Made by a program: the position numbers and the translations under genes. The notes beneath the pieces were generated by a model. That model was not told where the DNA came from. It made no database searches and saw nothing but the letters and a program-made list of their open reading frames with translations. Shown here piece after piece: positions 14,080 to 24,769 of a stretch of 64,000 nucleotides of DNA. Origin of the DNA: Persicaria tinctoria. Its lineage: Eukaryota > Streptophyta > Magnoliopsida > Caryophyllales > Polygonaceae. Position 1 is the first letter of the stretch, and the number at the start of each line of letters is the position of its first letter. The stretch covers positions 28,538,620-28,602,619 of the forward strand of contig JBANSL010000010.1 in the NCBI GenBank assembly GCA_037127255.1. Direction: 5' to 3'.

Positions 14080-14885
14080 AAAGGAAATTCTGTTCAGAGA
14101 TCATCAAAGAAGCAAAGCTAGAGGATAACAAGACTTGTGTCACACCACTTCCTATAAATTTCAAATTACATTCTTCTGATCATAATGCTTTAATATCTGA
14201 TCCCACTACATACAGAAGTTTTGTTGGAAAATTGAGTTACTTAACCAATACAAGGCCAGATATCTCTTTTTCTATACAGGTTCTAAGTCAATTCTTACAA
14301 GCTCCAGACATCAATCATCTAGATGCTCTCCACCATCTTATCAGATATGTCAAAGGCACAATGAACTATGGGATCAAGTTACAAAAAGGGACCTCCATCA
14401 AGTTACAAGCCTTGTCAGACAGTGATTGGGCTTCTTGCCCCATTTCAAGGAGATCAGTCACTGGTTTTGTGGTGTTATATGGCAGCAATCCCATTTCATG
14501 GAAGTCAAAGAAACAGCCAACAGTTTCAAGAAACTCCTCTGAAGCCGAGTACAGGGCTATGAGCCAAGCAGCTGCTGAAGTAACTTGGTTGGTGAACTTG
14601 CTGGCTGAATTGGGTGAATCTAATCTCAGGCCAGTCACTCTCAATTGTGACAATAAATCAGCTCTCCAGATTGCAAGAAATCCTGTATTTCACGAGAGGA
14701 CGAAGCACATTGAGATAGATTGCCATTTTACTCGTGAAAAAGTGTTGGAAGGATTGCTACAACTCAGCTACCTTCCTACTGAGAATCAACTTGCAGATGT
14801 ACTCACCAAGATCATTCCTGCTATGCATCACAAAGAGCTTCTTTCCAAACTGGGCATGGACCTTGAAGACCATCTTCCAGTTTGA
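14080..14885 (+). CDS. Copia A pol, RNase H part (continuation)
   Basis: Removing the insertion and one GAGCC copy restores the same frame across the junction (codons for V-S-Q-R-K). The segment shows the RT connection KLSYLTNTRPDIS, RNase H with the DSDWASCP motif, SRNSSEAEYRAM and the usual copia tail HIEIDCHFTREK then ADVLTK. It ends with TGA at 14883-14885, directly before the polypurine tract. No frameshift is visible, so the element was coding-intact over the visible part before the LARD landed. Confidence 0.92.
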
Positions 14886-14891
14886 GGGGGA

Positions 14892-15171
14892 TGTTATTCT
14901 ACACAACTCATCTGCACAAGATCACTCGGTCGAGTGTTCTCATTGATTAGTCGAGTATGTCTACCCGAGTGTCTCTTTTCTGTTATATTAGATTGAGCAA
15001 CACGTGCCTACCACGTGGAGCTGTTAGTATTTATTCCTAATTTCCGTTGTAACCGAATTACTTCTTCTTTCTCTTCTCCGTTCAATTTCAGAGCTTTTGG
15101 TTGTGGGTTTTAATGGCTTCCTTCTCCTTCCTCTAATTCTGTTCTTCGATTCCTGAAATTGTTCTCCCACA
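14892..15171 (+). repeat. 3' LTR of copia A
   Basis: It begins TGTTATTCTACACAAC right after the purine tract that follows the pol stop. The likely end is ...TCTCCCACA near 15171. There is no second LTR in the window for comparison, so the right edge is uncertain by a few bases. Confidence 0.75.
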
Positions 15172-15416
15172 TCAGCATTTTATCCCAATACCTGCAACAA
15201 CTATGTATACGGCCATATGTGTTTTCCTAATAGACACATTTTCCCCCTCTTGTCTTTTCATCTTTGTTTCCTGTTGGGGCAACTGGAAATGCAGAGTATA
15301 GAGTTTGGTATATTCATTTTACTTGCTGCTCATTTCTTAAATACATAACATCAAATCTCTTCCTTGAGAAATTCTATTGTTGAATCAATTATGCACGTTG
15401 GCAACCAGACATTCAG

Positions 15417-16126
15417 AAAGGAGACGAGCAAGTGAAGGCTGATGCTATACGGATTGGCCAGTATCCTGATGGACAGTTTCCAACTGATAGCAAGGAATTG
15501 GCAAAGAGAATATTTTATACTGTGTTCATGGGAACTGAAAATAGGTAAGAATATTTGGGACATGAATTAAAACCTTGAGGTTCTGACTGCTATCTATGAA
15601 TAAATTATTCCCCTAGATATCTTCTTCCTATGTCATCAAAGTGTATCCTTGAACCCTTGATCTGCAGTTGCCATCTTATTGTTGGAAGGTATGTTTTGCA
15701 GTTCTGCAGCCACAAAGTCCCGTGCCAAAGTGTTGGCGGATGAAGTTGGATCATGGCATCTTGATGTGTGCATTGATAGTGTCATATCAGCTCTACTTTA
15801 ATTATTCCAGACGCTGACTGGGAAGCACCTCGTCATCAAGACTACACCACTGGTCCACTGTACGTACATTGGTCTATCTTATTCTTGTCACAACTAGACT
15901 CCTGTTTATGTTTTAACACTCATCATTTCATTGTTGTGGGCATAGGTTGATGGAGGATCGAATGCTGAAAATTTGGGGCTGCAAATTAAACATCCAAGCT
16001 CGAATTAGAATGGTAATAGCCTTCATGGTGGCATCATTGATGCCTTGGGTTCACGGAAAATCAGGGTTTTATCTTGTTCTTGGAAGCTCAAATGTGGATG
16101 AAGGATTGCGTGGTTATTTAACGAAG
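15417..16126 (+). pseudogene. NAD+ synthetase (glutamine-hydrolysing) exons, central part, broken
   Basis: Three exons with preserved splice sites match the ammonia-channel and ATP-binding region of eukaryotic NAD+ synthetase, which amidates deamido-NAD+ in the cytosol. They are 15417-15544 ([18 protein letters not shown], ending [13 protein letters not shown]), 15702-~15841 ([20 protein letters not shown]) and 15946-16126 ([11 protein letters not shown], then NIQARIRMV and [18 protein letters not shown]). Lesions: TAA inside exon 2 (...SALL*LFQTLTG); missing donor and coding end of exon 2; about a 4-nt insertion between LGLQ and NIQ that shifts frame. The N-terminal glutaminase half is absent; copia A lies directly upstream. 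Because introns are kept, this is a broken gene or a genomic duplicate, not a processed copy. Confidence 0.88.
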
Positions 16127-16307
16127 GTAGGTATCATCTCCAAGTTCCCAACCAATGTGAAACCTGCTTTCCATAGACTCCTTATTATCTTCAATGAACA
16201 CCCACTTCTATATGTTTCTTTTTTGTCTAACCAAAAATTTATTATGATCCTGTTATTTAACCTGACTTTAAGCCTAAACCCTATAATCCTGTAAGAATAC
16301 ATGTATC

Positions 16308-16345
16308 TTCAGCAGCGCACCACAATATTGGGCATTAATGTATGG
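16308..16345 (+). pseudogene. Remnant of the next NAD synthetase exon
   Basis: CAGCAGCGCA...CAATATTGGGCATTAA resembles the codons for the family segment SSADINPIGSI that should follow YLTK. It is diverged and stops after about 40 nt, next to an ACTAGGGTATTGGCCCG junction. The remaining ~50 codons of that exon are not found before 28046. Confidence 0.45.
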
Positions 16346-16816
16346 ATCACTAGGGTATTGGCCCGTGCGTAGACTACTTTTAGTGTGAATTATATATTAC
16401 GGAGTATACAATATTTTTTAATAAAAATTAAATTTCGTAATTAACTAGCTATGAAAAAATATTTTAGGTTTTAAAAATTATTATAATTGAATATAATTTC
16501 TAATTTAATAAATTTTACTTTATCAATTGAATGATGAACAATATATTTAACCAAATTAATGAGATTAAAAAAAGAATATCTCGATTTATTATGCAAAAAG
16601 AATGATTAATATTTCTTCTACTTGGAATTTCTCCTTTATTGCAAAAAGACTCTCATAATTTTTTTAATTAAATAATATTTCTTCTACCCACATTAATTAA
16701 AGAGAAAATTTGTGTTTTTGACCATCTAGAAGGTTTTAATTAGGTTATTAACTAATTTAAATGTTTTTTTTAGGAGTTATAACCATCATCCGCCGGAGGG
16801 AGAAAATCAAGAGCCG

Positions 16817-17311
16817 TTGACGCTGGGGACTCCGCCGAAGGTGCTGTGGGCCCACTTCTGGAGGCAGAAGGCGCCGCTCTGGCTGAAGGTCCACGTCTGC
16901 CGCGTACTCTCCGGCGCGTTCCCGGTCTGCCGAAGGCGGCGCTGCGCGATCTGCGGCGGCGCCGGAGAGACCACGGAGCACTTGTTCTTCCTGTGTCCGG
17001 CGGCGAGGGCGCTTTGGTACGACTTCTGGGGGATCCGGACAGACGGGGAGGCGACGGTGGGCTGGACGACGTGGAATTGGGTGGAGGCGTCGCTGTATCC
17101 GAACCGATTCCTGGCGTTCGATCTAGAGGAGGAGGGGGACATGTTTCTGTTTCTCGCCTGCTTGTTCGATAAGATTTGGGCGATTAGGAACAGCGTGGTT
17201 GAGGGCCAGGAAGATGACGTCTCCGTCGAGAGGCTGAAATTGTCGGTAGAGGATTCGTTCTGGGAGCTCCGAAGCGCGTTCATAGGACACGCCTGCGATC
17301 GGAAGGTGTGA
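16817..17311 (+). pseudogene. zf-RVT (reverse-transcriptase zinc-binding) fragment, GC-rich
   Basis: The frame is open from about 16770 to the TGA at 17309. The protein has the zf-RVT pattern of plant LINE-derived proteins: WAHFWRQKAPLWLKVHVC, then CAICGGAGETTEHLFFLC (Cys-Cys-His-Cys) and a Trp-rich tail. There is no ATG at the start. A TTTTTTTTAG acceptor-like tract precedes it, so it may be an exon captured by the surrounding repeat. It is much richer in G+C than its surroundings. No RT or endonuclease is linked to it, and expression is unknown. Confidence 0.7.
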
Positions 17312-17859
17312 GATGCGCTCACTGTAAGTTATAAATTCATGAATTCGATCAAAATACATACATATACATGATACATTAGAGTAAAAATGTAGAAATCGGC
17401 TGATTTCATTTTGGAATTGGATGAATCAATCACAGTGTAGTGATGATGATGATGATGGAAATCGGAAATTAGGCGTTTAGGGTTTGATAAATTGGCGCGG
17501 CCGCGCGGGGATGTCAGTAGAAACCGTTGTCAAACTTGCAAGGCTCTGTAAAAATGAATTTGGTGCAAGTGTGGATCATTTACATAATTTCTAGGTTAGA
17601 AGTTGTTAAGCTCAACCTGAATTTGTTTAGCAATGGAATTTAGATCCAATATTGCTTGCGAATCATCGAGGTCAAGATGAACTACCAGATAACTATAATG
17701 TATGTATAGATCGTATTTGTATTCATTGTAAAGCTCACAGCGTCACAGGACTGAGAATAGTAGATGGCTTTCTAGTCTTTGAAACGTTGGATGACCCCAA
17801 TCTCATCCTGTCCCATACCCACCTCAAATGTGTCATCAAAACATTTTTAATAAAAAAAT

Positions 17860-18590
17860 GTTATTGATATACAATCGACTAGATTAAACCACTTATCAAA
17901 GTGACATCATAGTAAACAAAAAATGTTATCAATAAAAATGTCGTCAACAAACAAAGTCACCACAAATGATTGAGTTCAATATTCCATCAAAAAAAAGATT
18001 TGAGTTCAATATTCCATCAAAAAAAAAGATTGAGATCAATAAAGTGTAATCACAAATGTCATCAATGAATAAAAATATAATAAACATGTCACCACAAGTG
18101 ATTGCATCAATAAAGTGTAATCACAAACGTGTCATCAGTGAATAAAAGTATAATCGATGAAAATATATCGATATACAATTGATTAAATTAAAAAAAATGG
18201 CATCAAACGATTTGACTAAAAAAGTGGCATCAAATAATTACATTAGAAAAATGGCATCAAAACACTACTTTCAAAAAGTGACATCCCATTAAAGAAAAAA
18301 ATGTCATCAAAACACTACTTTGAAAAGATATGGCATCACGGGGAAAAAATCATCAAAAAATTGACATAAAAAGTGTCATCAATAGTCATTCGTAAAAAAA
18401 ATGGCATCAATGGTCAACCCAACATCATAGTAAACAAAAAAATGTCATCAAGGTTTGAAAAAGTGGCTTTCAAAAAGTGTCATTAAATCATTTCATTAGA
18501 AAAGTTTCATCAAAGTGAAAATAAAATGTCATAAAAAATGGCACCAAAACGATGGCATCACAAAAATGTCATCACAAAAAAAAAAAAAAA
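17860..18590. repeat. Degenerate ATGTCATCAA repeat block, copy 1
   Basis: Dozens of variants of (A)TGTCATCA(A), TGGCATCAA and AAGTGTCATC occur at irregular spacing in AT-rich DNA, all in one orientation. The same block lies at 41750-42200. Such word arrays resemble the subterminal repeats bound by CACTA-type transposases, but no CACTA terminus is visible here. Confidence 0.75.
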
Positions 18591-18769
18591 AATCCACATG
18601 AGTGGTCAACGTTGACCGGTCAACGGTGACCATTGACCAATTAATACCCCATTTGGAGAATGAACTACCTAATCTAATTTAACAAGTTTTTTATCTAGTT
18701 AGCTAATTGAAATTTCTAAATAGCCTACTTACCTAAATCACCCAATTAAATAGTAATTCAAGGATAATT

Positions 18770-20759
18770 TTGCAATTTGAATTGATATAATATTGAGAGG
18801 AATGATGCATGAATTTATGAGACCAATCACACATAACTTTATCCTTTCCTGAATATATTCCTATTGTAATGTTTACCTTATTTATTTATTTTTATCAAAT
18901 TTATAACATAATTATAATTTTTATAAATTTATTTTAGGAAATTCTAATTTAAATATACTGAACTCTTTTTTCCATTTTGGGGTTTTGAGGTGAAATTATT
19001 TGATATAGATATAGAACATGCATACAGAATATAAATAGATATAAATTTATTGACCAAAAAATAATAAAAGAGGTGTTATGGAATAATATATAATTGTTAA
19101 ATTATATAGTAGAAGATAGAGGGTTAAAAATGTGTGTTAGTTATATTAGAATATATTAATTAGTTTTGACTCAGATCGTCTCATCTACTATTAATTTTAC
19201 TTATTTTTAATTTTGCAAAATGGAATATATATAAAAATCATATATTTGTATTTTGTTTTGGTTTCCGTTACAATGTGCTAGATAAACTTAATTGTTTAAA
19301 TGCAGAGGGTTGGAAATGTGGAGTTAGATGATAAAAGAGTTAAACGTTTGTTAATTAGCCATGTATTAATAAGTACCAATAAAATAAAACATATGTACAC
19401 ATGCAGAAAAAATGTTTATTGATCCACAAACATGTTTATACCGAATAATAGTCTAAGACCATGGTCGGGTTCATTGTGATTTGTTGGTGTGTTTGAAATA
19501 ACGGACGAATACCACTATAACGCCTTCAATCTATCTATCTGGTCTAGGGTATTTATTTTTGAGTCAGGAGTTGATCTAAGTGTGCATAGTGGGTAGCAGT
19601 TTGGGTTATTTTTGGGCAAAATCAGTGGAAAATTTGTAGATCTCATTATTATGTTGAGAACTAAATCAACACATGTATCCAGTAAGTACCAAACCAAGGG
19701 CTAATATATTTCAACACCGAAGACAAATAAAGGGGAACAATTGTTTCATAAAGTTAATTATATTAGGAAATATTGTTGATTATTTAGAGGCAATTAAACA
19801 AATATGAGGGAGAAGGTTCATCGACTTGATATGGAATCGAAGAAAGTCAGTTGAGAGTTGGGACAACAATGATTTTCTTCATGGAATAGACCGATCCTTC
19901 CTCTAATTTGGTGAAAGAGTGAGCAACACTAATTTACGCCGTGCAATGAATAACGCTTCCTTAATCAAGCGTGTTAGGAATATATAGATTAGTATTGATT
20001 TTTCGGGTCAAAATACAAATTGTTAGTTGTAAGATCACACATATATTCAACAATATTTCCATAATCATTGATATAGCGTGCCTTTATCGTAATAAATAAT
20101 AGATATATGTACCTTGGAGTCGGAGACAATGAAACCTATGCTTATAGATTTTCCAAAAACATTTTCACATTCCATTTGCAGCAAATGCAAACTTACATTT
20201 CTTCAACATGTCTTCCATAAGATCACTGATGAACAATGATAATTTTTCATTTTTTTCAAGACTACAGATTGCTCATGATGTCTGCAACCGAAGGTGAGTG
20301 GGAAATGGAGGAATAGTACGTTGTTTTGGGTAATGTAAATGATTTATATTGATTAGTGATTACATTAACATTTACGATTCTTTAAGAGTGGAAACGGATG
20401 TAGTGATGATGAATTTCAACAGTTATAATCCTTTACATATTCCTAATTAATTGATGAAATTAACCGTTATAATTCTTCACCTATTCCTAATCAATGGTGA
20501 CGTCAATATTGAAGGCATCATTAATTCCTACACGTTGAATTAGCTGGTGCCAAGAAAGAATCATTCATATATTTAATTTTTTTTGGGGAAACTTCGATCT
20601 GTATATATATAATACAACGTTTTCCCTTTCTAATTGGAAGACAATGTATATATCTATAGTTTATTGAGATTTAATCATAAAATATACTGTAAAACATATT
20701 ATTTTTAATTCCTATACAAAATAGTGCATTATTAGTATTTTTAATTCCTAAACAAATTA

Positions 20760-20760
<1 letters not shown>
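18770..20760. other. AT-rich spacer
   Basis: About 2 kb of AT-rich sequence with only short frames and no domain-like protein, RNA gene or clear repeat ends on either strand. I see nothing to annotate in it. Confidence 0.6.

Positions 20761-20852
<92 letters not shown>
20761..20852. repeat. (TA)46 microsatellite
   Basis: Uninterrupted TA dinucleotides for about 92 bp. Confidence 0.98.
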
Positions 20853-20855
<3 letters not shown>

Positions 20856-21151
20856 ACTAATTCATGTATATATATACCTTTATAATAAATATAATAATTA
20901 TAGAATAATAAGATATGTATCATTAGGATCATAATTGTTCAAAGAATATTTACAAACACGATAGTTTACAAAATGACTCTTGAACCATATTATATATTAG
21001 ATATATATATTAGATTATCATTAAGTCAATAAAATGAACATGAAAAATAAAATAAAAGATGTAATTGCTAAGGTTATGAAGAGGTTATTGTTATTATATA
21101 TAAATGAGGGGGTTGTTATATGCACGGTCGATATCTCGCCATTTACACGGT

Positions 21152-21207
21152 GCGCGACCGCGCATTGCGAGTGCGCGGATCCGCACACTCGCAATGCGCG
21201 GTCGCGC
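21152..21207. repeat. Perfect GC-rich hairpin, 22-bp stem, 12-nt loop
   Basis: The left arm 21152-21173 (GCGCGACCGCGC, then ATTGCGAGTG) and right arm 21186-21207 are exact reverse complements. The loop contains GCGGATCCGC, itself a palindrome. It sits about 360 bp before the MULE transposase start, in otherwise AT-rich DNA. Confidence 0.95.
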
Positions 21208-21221
21208 TTTTTTTTTTTTTA

Positions 21222-21290
21222 ATCCGCGCATGCGCAGTGCGCAAACGCAAATATATTTTTTTTTAAATCCGCGTATGCGTGATGCGCGGA
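21222..21290. promoter_or_regulatory. GC-rich motif pair on the transposase side
   Basis: Two related 22-nt words start at 21222 (ATCCGCGCATGCGCAGTG..) and 21267 (ATCCGCGTATGCGTGATG..), separated by A/T runs. A third copy with two mismatches to the first lies at 27777-27798, at the far side of the two-gene element. The position upstream of both divergent outer promoters suggests terminal or promoter motifs of the transposon; this is inference. Confidence 0.5.
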
Positions 21291-21569
21291 CGCGGATATA
21301 TTTATTTTTACCGAAAATAAATAAGATATATACGAATCGAAATAGGATAGATAATGATATGTACCCGGAATAAAATAAGACAGATAATCGAAAGATTTAT
21401 CCTATATATGTAGATATAGATATATTTGGAGATAATGTCAATAGATTTATTTTTTTCCAATAATAAAAGATGATGATCTCTATATATACAATGCATGTTT
21501 AGGTCACAAATATGAAAATTTTGACACCTCTAGTAAAGCTAATATTTCGAAGATCCTAAATTTCTCCAT

Positions 21570-24500
21570 ATGTCTTCGCCAGTTGAAGATGATCTACCAT
21601 TCAACCCATACGATTACAGCAATCCGCAAGAACTTCTAACTCATGTCGATGTAAGTCTAAATACGATTGTAATAAAATCTCATGTATATATCTTCCATGT
21701 TTCCAATATTTTTGAATATATAGTTGTATATGTCAATATTAGAGAGATTTATTTAACATCTACTCTATCGATTTCACAATACTTGGGTATTTTAGATGGT
21801 AATTTTTGCTTCAAATTAGATGATGTTAGATATTTTATAGGTAGGTGATTGTAATAATTTGTATTGTTTTGTGTATTGTTTACTTTTGAAAATATTATAA
21901 TCGGTTAAAATGTGTAGTGGGTATATAAAAATAATAATCTTTGTGAAAAAGTTAGTAGAATAATGATGTTTTTTTTTTAAAAAAAGTGAGGTGACAATGT
22001 ATTATGAAACGGATGGATTATATGTTTTGAATGTTTTTGTTTCCAATGTGTGTGTATTATATCATCAATATGTTTCGAATTGTAGGATCTCGCCGACTTT
22101 TCTCTAGAAGAGGGTACCGATTATTCAGATATGTTTTGGATAGATGGATATTTCTTTGACTCCAGGAATGCAAAGGAGTGGGCTCGTTTTATGGGTAGAA
22201 TTAGAAATACGGTGTTAATAACTCATAGGTCTTGGAAGAACAGGCGAAACGGGTTAGGTGTCTTTCGTTTGGTTTGCGATTACTATGGCTATCCTAGAGA
22301 TGCGGCCGATGTGGATAAAGATTTTCCACCATCAACACACCGAGAGAAACCATCGAAGAAAATTGGATGTCCATTTGAGCTCGAGGGTCGTGAGTACAAG
22401 ACAGGTAAATGGAGAATGTTTGTTATATGTGGTTCTCACAACCATAATCTTCCGGACAACTTGTATGGACATACCTTTGCCGGAAGGTTGACTGATAAAC
22501 AACATCATAAGGTACGACGCGGTGCAATGATTGGGTTAAAACCTCGACAGTTGTTGAGTATCCTTGAAGATGAAGATTCCCAATGTGTGACGAGTATCCG
22601 TCAAGTGTACAACTCTGTTCAGAAGATGAAGAGGGTAGAGGCGGAGGGTCGTGGAGATATACAACAAGCATTGCATTCACTCGAAGGAAAGCAGTACGTT
22701 TTCTTCGTACGTAGAGTGCACGGGTCTAATCAACTGAGTGATTTAATGTTTTCTCACCCAGACTCACAACGTTTATGGAGGTTATTTCCCTACGTCATCA
22801 TGATGGATGCAACATACAAGACAAATGAGTACGTGTATCCTTTTTTATTTGTTTATTGTACAAATAGATTTAAATTTTGTCTAATTAGTTGCTCATGATT
22901 TATTGACTATCTCCCTTTCATGTAGGTATAAGATGCCATTGCTGCAAATAGTTGGGTTCACTAGCACAAAAAAGACATTTGCGATAGCATTTGCATTCAT
23001 GACGAAGGAGACCACAGATCACTACAGCTGGGTGATGCAGACGCTCCGAGATCTCTGTAAACATAGAATGCCAGATGTGATTATTACAGATCGAGAGTTG
23101 GCAGTAATCAAAGCCATCAAGGAAGTGTTCCCAACCGTGAAGCATTTATTGTGCAGGTGGCATGTAATGTCAAATATCGAAGTGAAGGCAAAGATCACAC
23201 GATAAAAAACTAAAGAAAATGAGTTTTACCGTGATTGTTATGCCTTGGTAGAGTCGACATCAGAATTAAGCTACAAACGACGTCTTCAATCAATGCAGAC
23301 CAAGTGGGAAGGACGTTGGGGCCTCATGGAATACCTTGAAACCACTTGGCTCAAGGACTTTAAGGAGGCACTTGTTAGAGCTTGGGTTGATTGCTATCCT
23401 CACTTTGGGACTAGAACAAATAACTGGTAAGTATTTTGGATGTTTGTACTAGTGAATTAAGGTTGAATGTTATTTTGGATAAATAGATGTTTACCCGCCA
23501 ACCTATTGAAAACCATGCAGTTGTGAGTCGCAGCATGGGAAGCTGAAGGATATGTTGAACACGTCAATAGAGGGGTTTGAAGACGTGGTTAAGTGCATTG
23601 ACAGAATGGTCAACGGGCAGATCAAGCAAATAAAGGGTTCCCTTGAGATGTCACGCATGAATGTTCTTAGGAGTGTTTCTAGTAACCCACTATTGGCTCC
23701 CCTCGTTATGAAGGTGACAGCTGAGTGCTTCAAATTATTGCTCAACAATTACACCACGGCGATAGGTAGACCCACTGATGACGGGGTCTGCCGGGACAGG
23801 TATTGGCGAGATGTGTATGGCGTGCCATGTGTTCATGATTTTTTAGAAGCCATATCCACCCGTACGCCGATAAGCTTGAGTCAAATTCATCCCTTTTGGA
23901 GGCAAGTGATGTGGAGTGGACCTATTATGGCAGAGGAGGGCAGCGAACCTGTGGAAGATATAGACCAGACCAGGTTAACGTTGCTCAGGTTGAAGAGAAG
24001 GCTTGAGGCAGATGATCTCACTCCTCAACAAGCTAAATTTCTTGCAACATCTTTCATGGACATGGAGAATCCCGGAGAAACTAACATGACAACACCACCT
24101 ATAAGCAATCCTAGAGGTCGACCAACAGGGAGGCGATCAATGATGCGCGAACCAACGGCACTTGAGCATGCAGTACGACGGTCAGCCACCCGAGGTCGAG
24201 GGAGCGGTCGAGGTCGTCCAAGTGGTCGAGGTCGTCGAAGCGGTCGAGGCGAGCCAATGACACTTGACCCCACGACATTTTTGTCCGTCCATGTGGACTG
24301 GTTTGTCCCACGCTATGTTGATCGCGTTCAAAATGTGAGTTCAGATGGGCATTGTGGGTATCGAACGCTTGCAGTGTTGCTTGGATATGGGGAGAACCAG
24401 TATATGAGGGTCCGACAAGAGATGACTGATGAGCTACGTAAGAACAAGGATTTGTATCAAGCAGCATCGCTGTTGAACGATATTGAAGGGCTTATCGGTA

Positions 24501-24760
24501 ATGTTGACATCAAGGATCCCGGTGAATGTAGTCCGACGAGGTGGATGGAGGCGCCGTTGGTTCCTTTGGCAGCCGCGACACGATATCAAGTTATTGTGGC
24601 CGTCCTTAGCAAGGGTGGTCCGCATACATGTATCCCGATGATGGCACCTACAACGACCGCAAGGCCACCGACAGATATTATTGCAATGGCGTTGATTGGC
24701 GGAGTGCACTGGGTACCGGGCGTAACCAGATACCCCTCATATGCAACAGGCAGGTTGTGA
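21570..24760 (+). pseudogene. MULE transposase with C-terminal OTU cysteine-protease domain
   Basis: Four exons, 21570-21650, 22086-22828, 22926-23426 and 23521-24760, sum to an 854-codon frame with GT..AG introns. Domains in order: FAR1/WRKY-GCM1 zinc finger (RLVCDYYG, KKIGCPFEL, GSHNHNLP); MULE DDE domain with DATYKTN and IITDRELAVIKA, then LLCRWHV; a partial SWIM finger (YGVPCVHDF, first CxC lost); an Arg-Gly linker (RGRGSGRGRPSGRG, ~24190-24250); and an OTU domain with SSDGHCGYRTL (Asp/Cys) and GGVHWV (His). The transposase would cut and paste the element; the OTU would cleave ubiquitin-like conjugates. One in-frame TAA (23203-23205), after KAKITR, breaks it. It converges on the PMD gene. 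Confidence 0.85.
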
Positions 24761-24769
24761 AGGTTCAGC

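Larger units (their letters stand above)
1..15171 (+). mobile_element. Ty1/copia LTR retrotransposon A (5' end outside window, split by LARD)
   Basis: The polyprotein runs from the window edge to 2540, is interrupted by another element, and resumes after 14079 to end at 14885. A purine-rich tract (GAGGGGGA, 14884-14891) follows the stop, and the 3' LTR starts with TGTTATTC at 14892. The LTR is about 280 bp and ends near 15171 (CCCACA) or 15177 (CAGCA). I cannot fix the end because the 5' LTR and the 5' target duplication lie left of the window. Apart from the insertion no lesion is visible, so this copy was probably young when it was hit. I do not assign a copia lineage with confidence. Confidence 0.93.
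16691..18760. repeat. TGTCATCA-repeat family element, copy 1
   Basis: The left end (AGAGAAAATTTGTGTTTTTG, then CCATCT, AATTAGGTTATTA and TTTTTTTTAG) and right end (CCCCATTTGGAGAATG, TTAGCTAATTGAAA, CCTAAATCACCC) recur in the same order at 38001-42411. Next to the right end is a block (17860-18590) of degenerate ATGTCATCAA words, then a GGTCAACGTTGACCGGTCAA cluster. The interior differs between copies (here a zf-RVT fragment), as in transposons that capture host DNA. The outer GGGT..ACCC suggests a MULE-like element, but no clear long TIRs or target duplication are seen. Confidence 0.6.

Noticed and set aside
17860..18590. CRISPR-like array of TGTCATCA words
   Set aside because: Irregular spacing, degenerate words, no unique spacers, and a plant nuclear context; treated as a transposon-associated repeat.
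17860..18760. CACTA (En/Spm) transposon end
   Set aside because: The word array resembles CACTA subterminal repeats, but no CACTA terminus or 3-bp duplication could be found at the shared edges.
20741..20932. Tyr-Ile repeat frame
   Set aside because: Translation of the (TA)n microsatellite.
24025..24709. Minus-strand frames of 80-118 codons opposite the OTU region
   Set aside because: Antisense shadows of the Arg-Gly linker and OTU coding sequence; no domain of their own.
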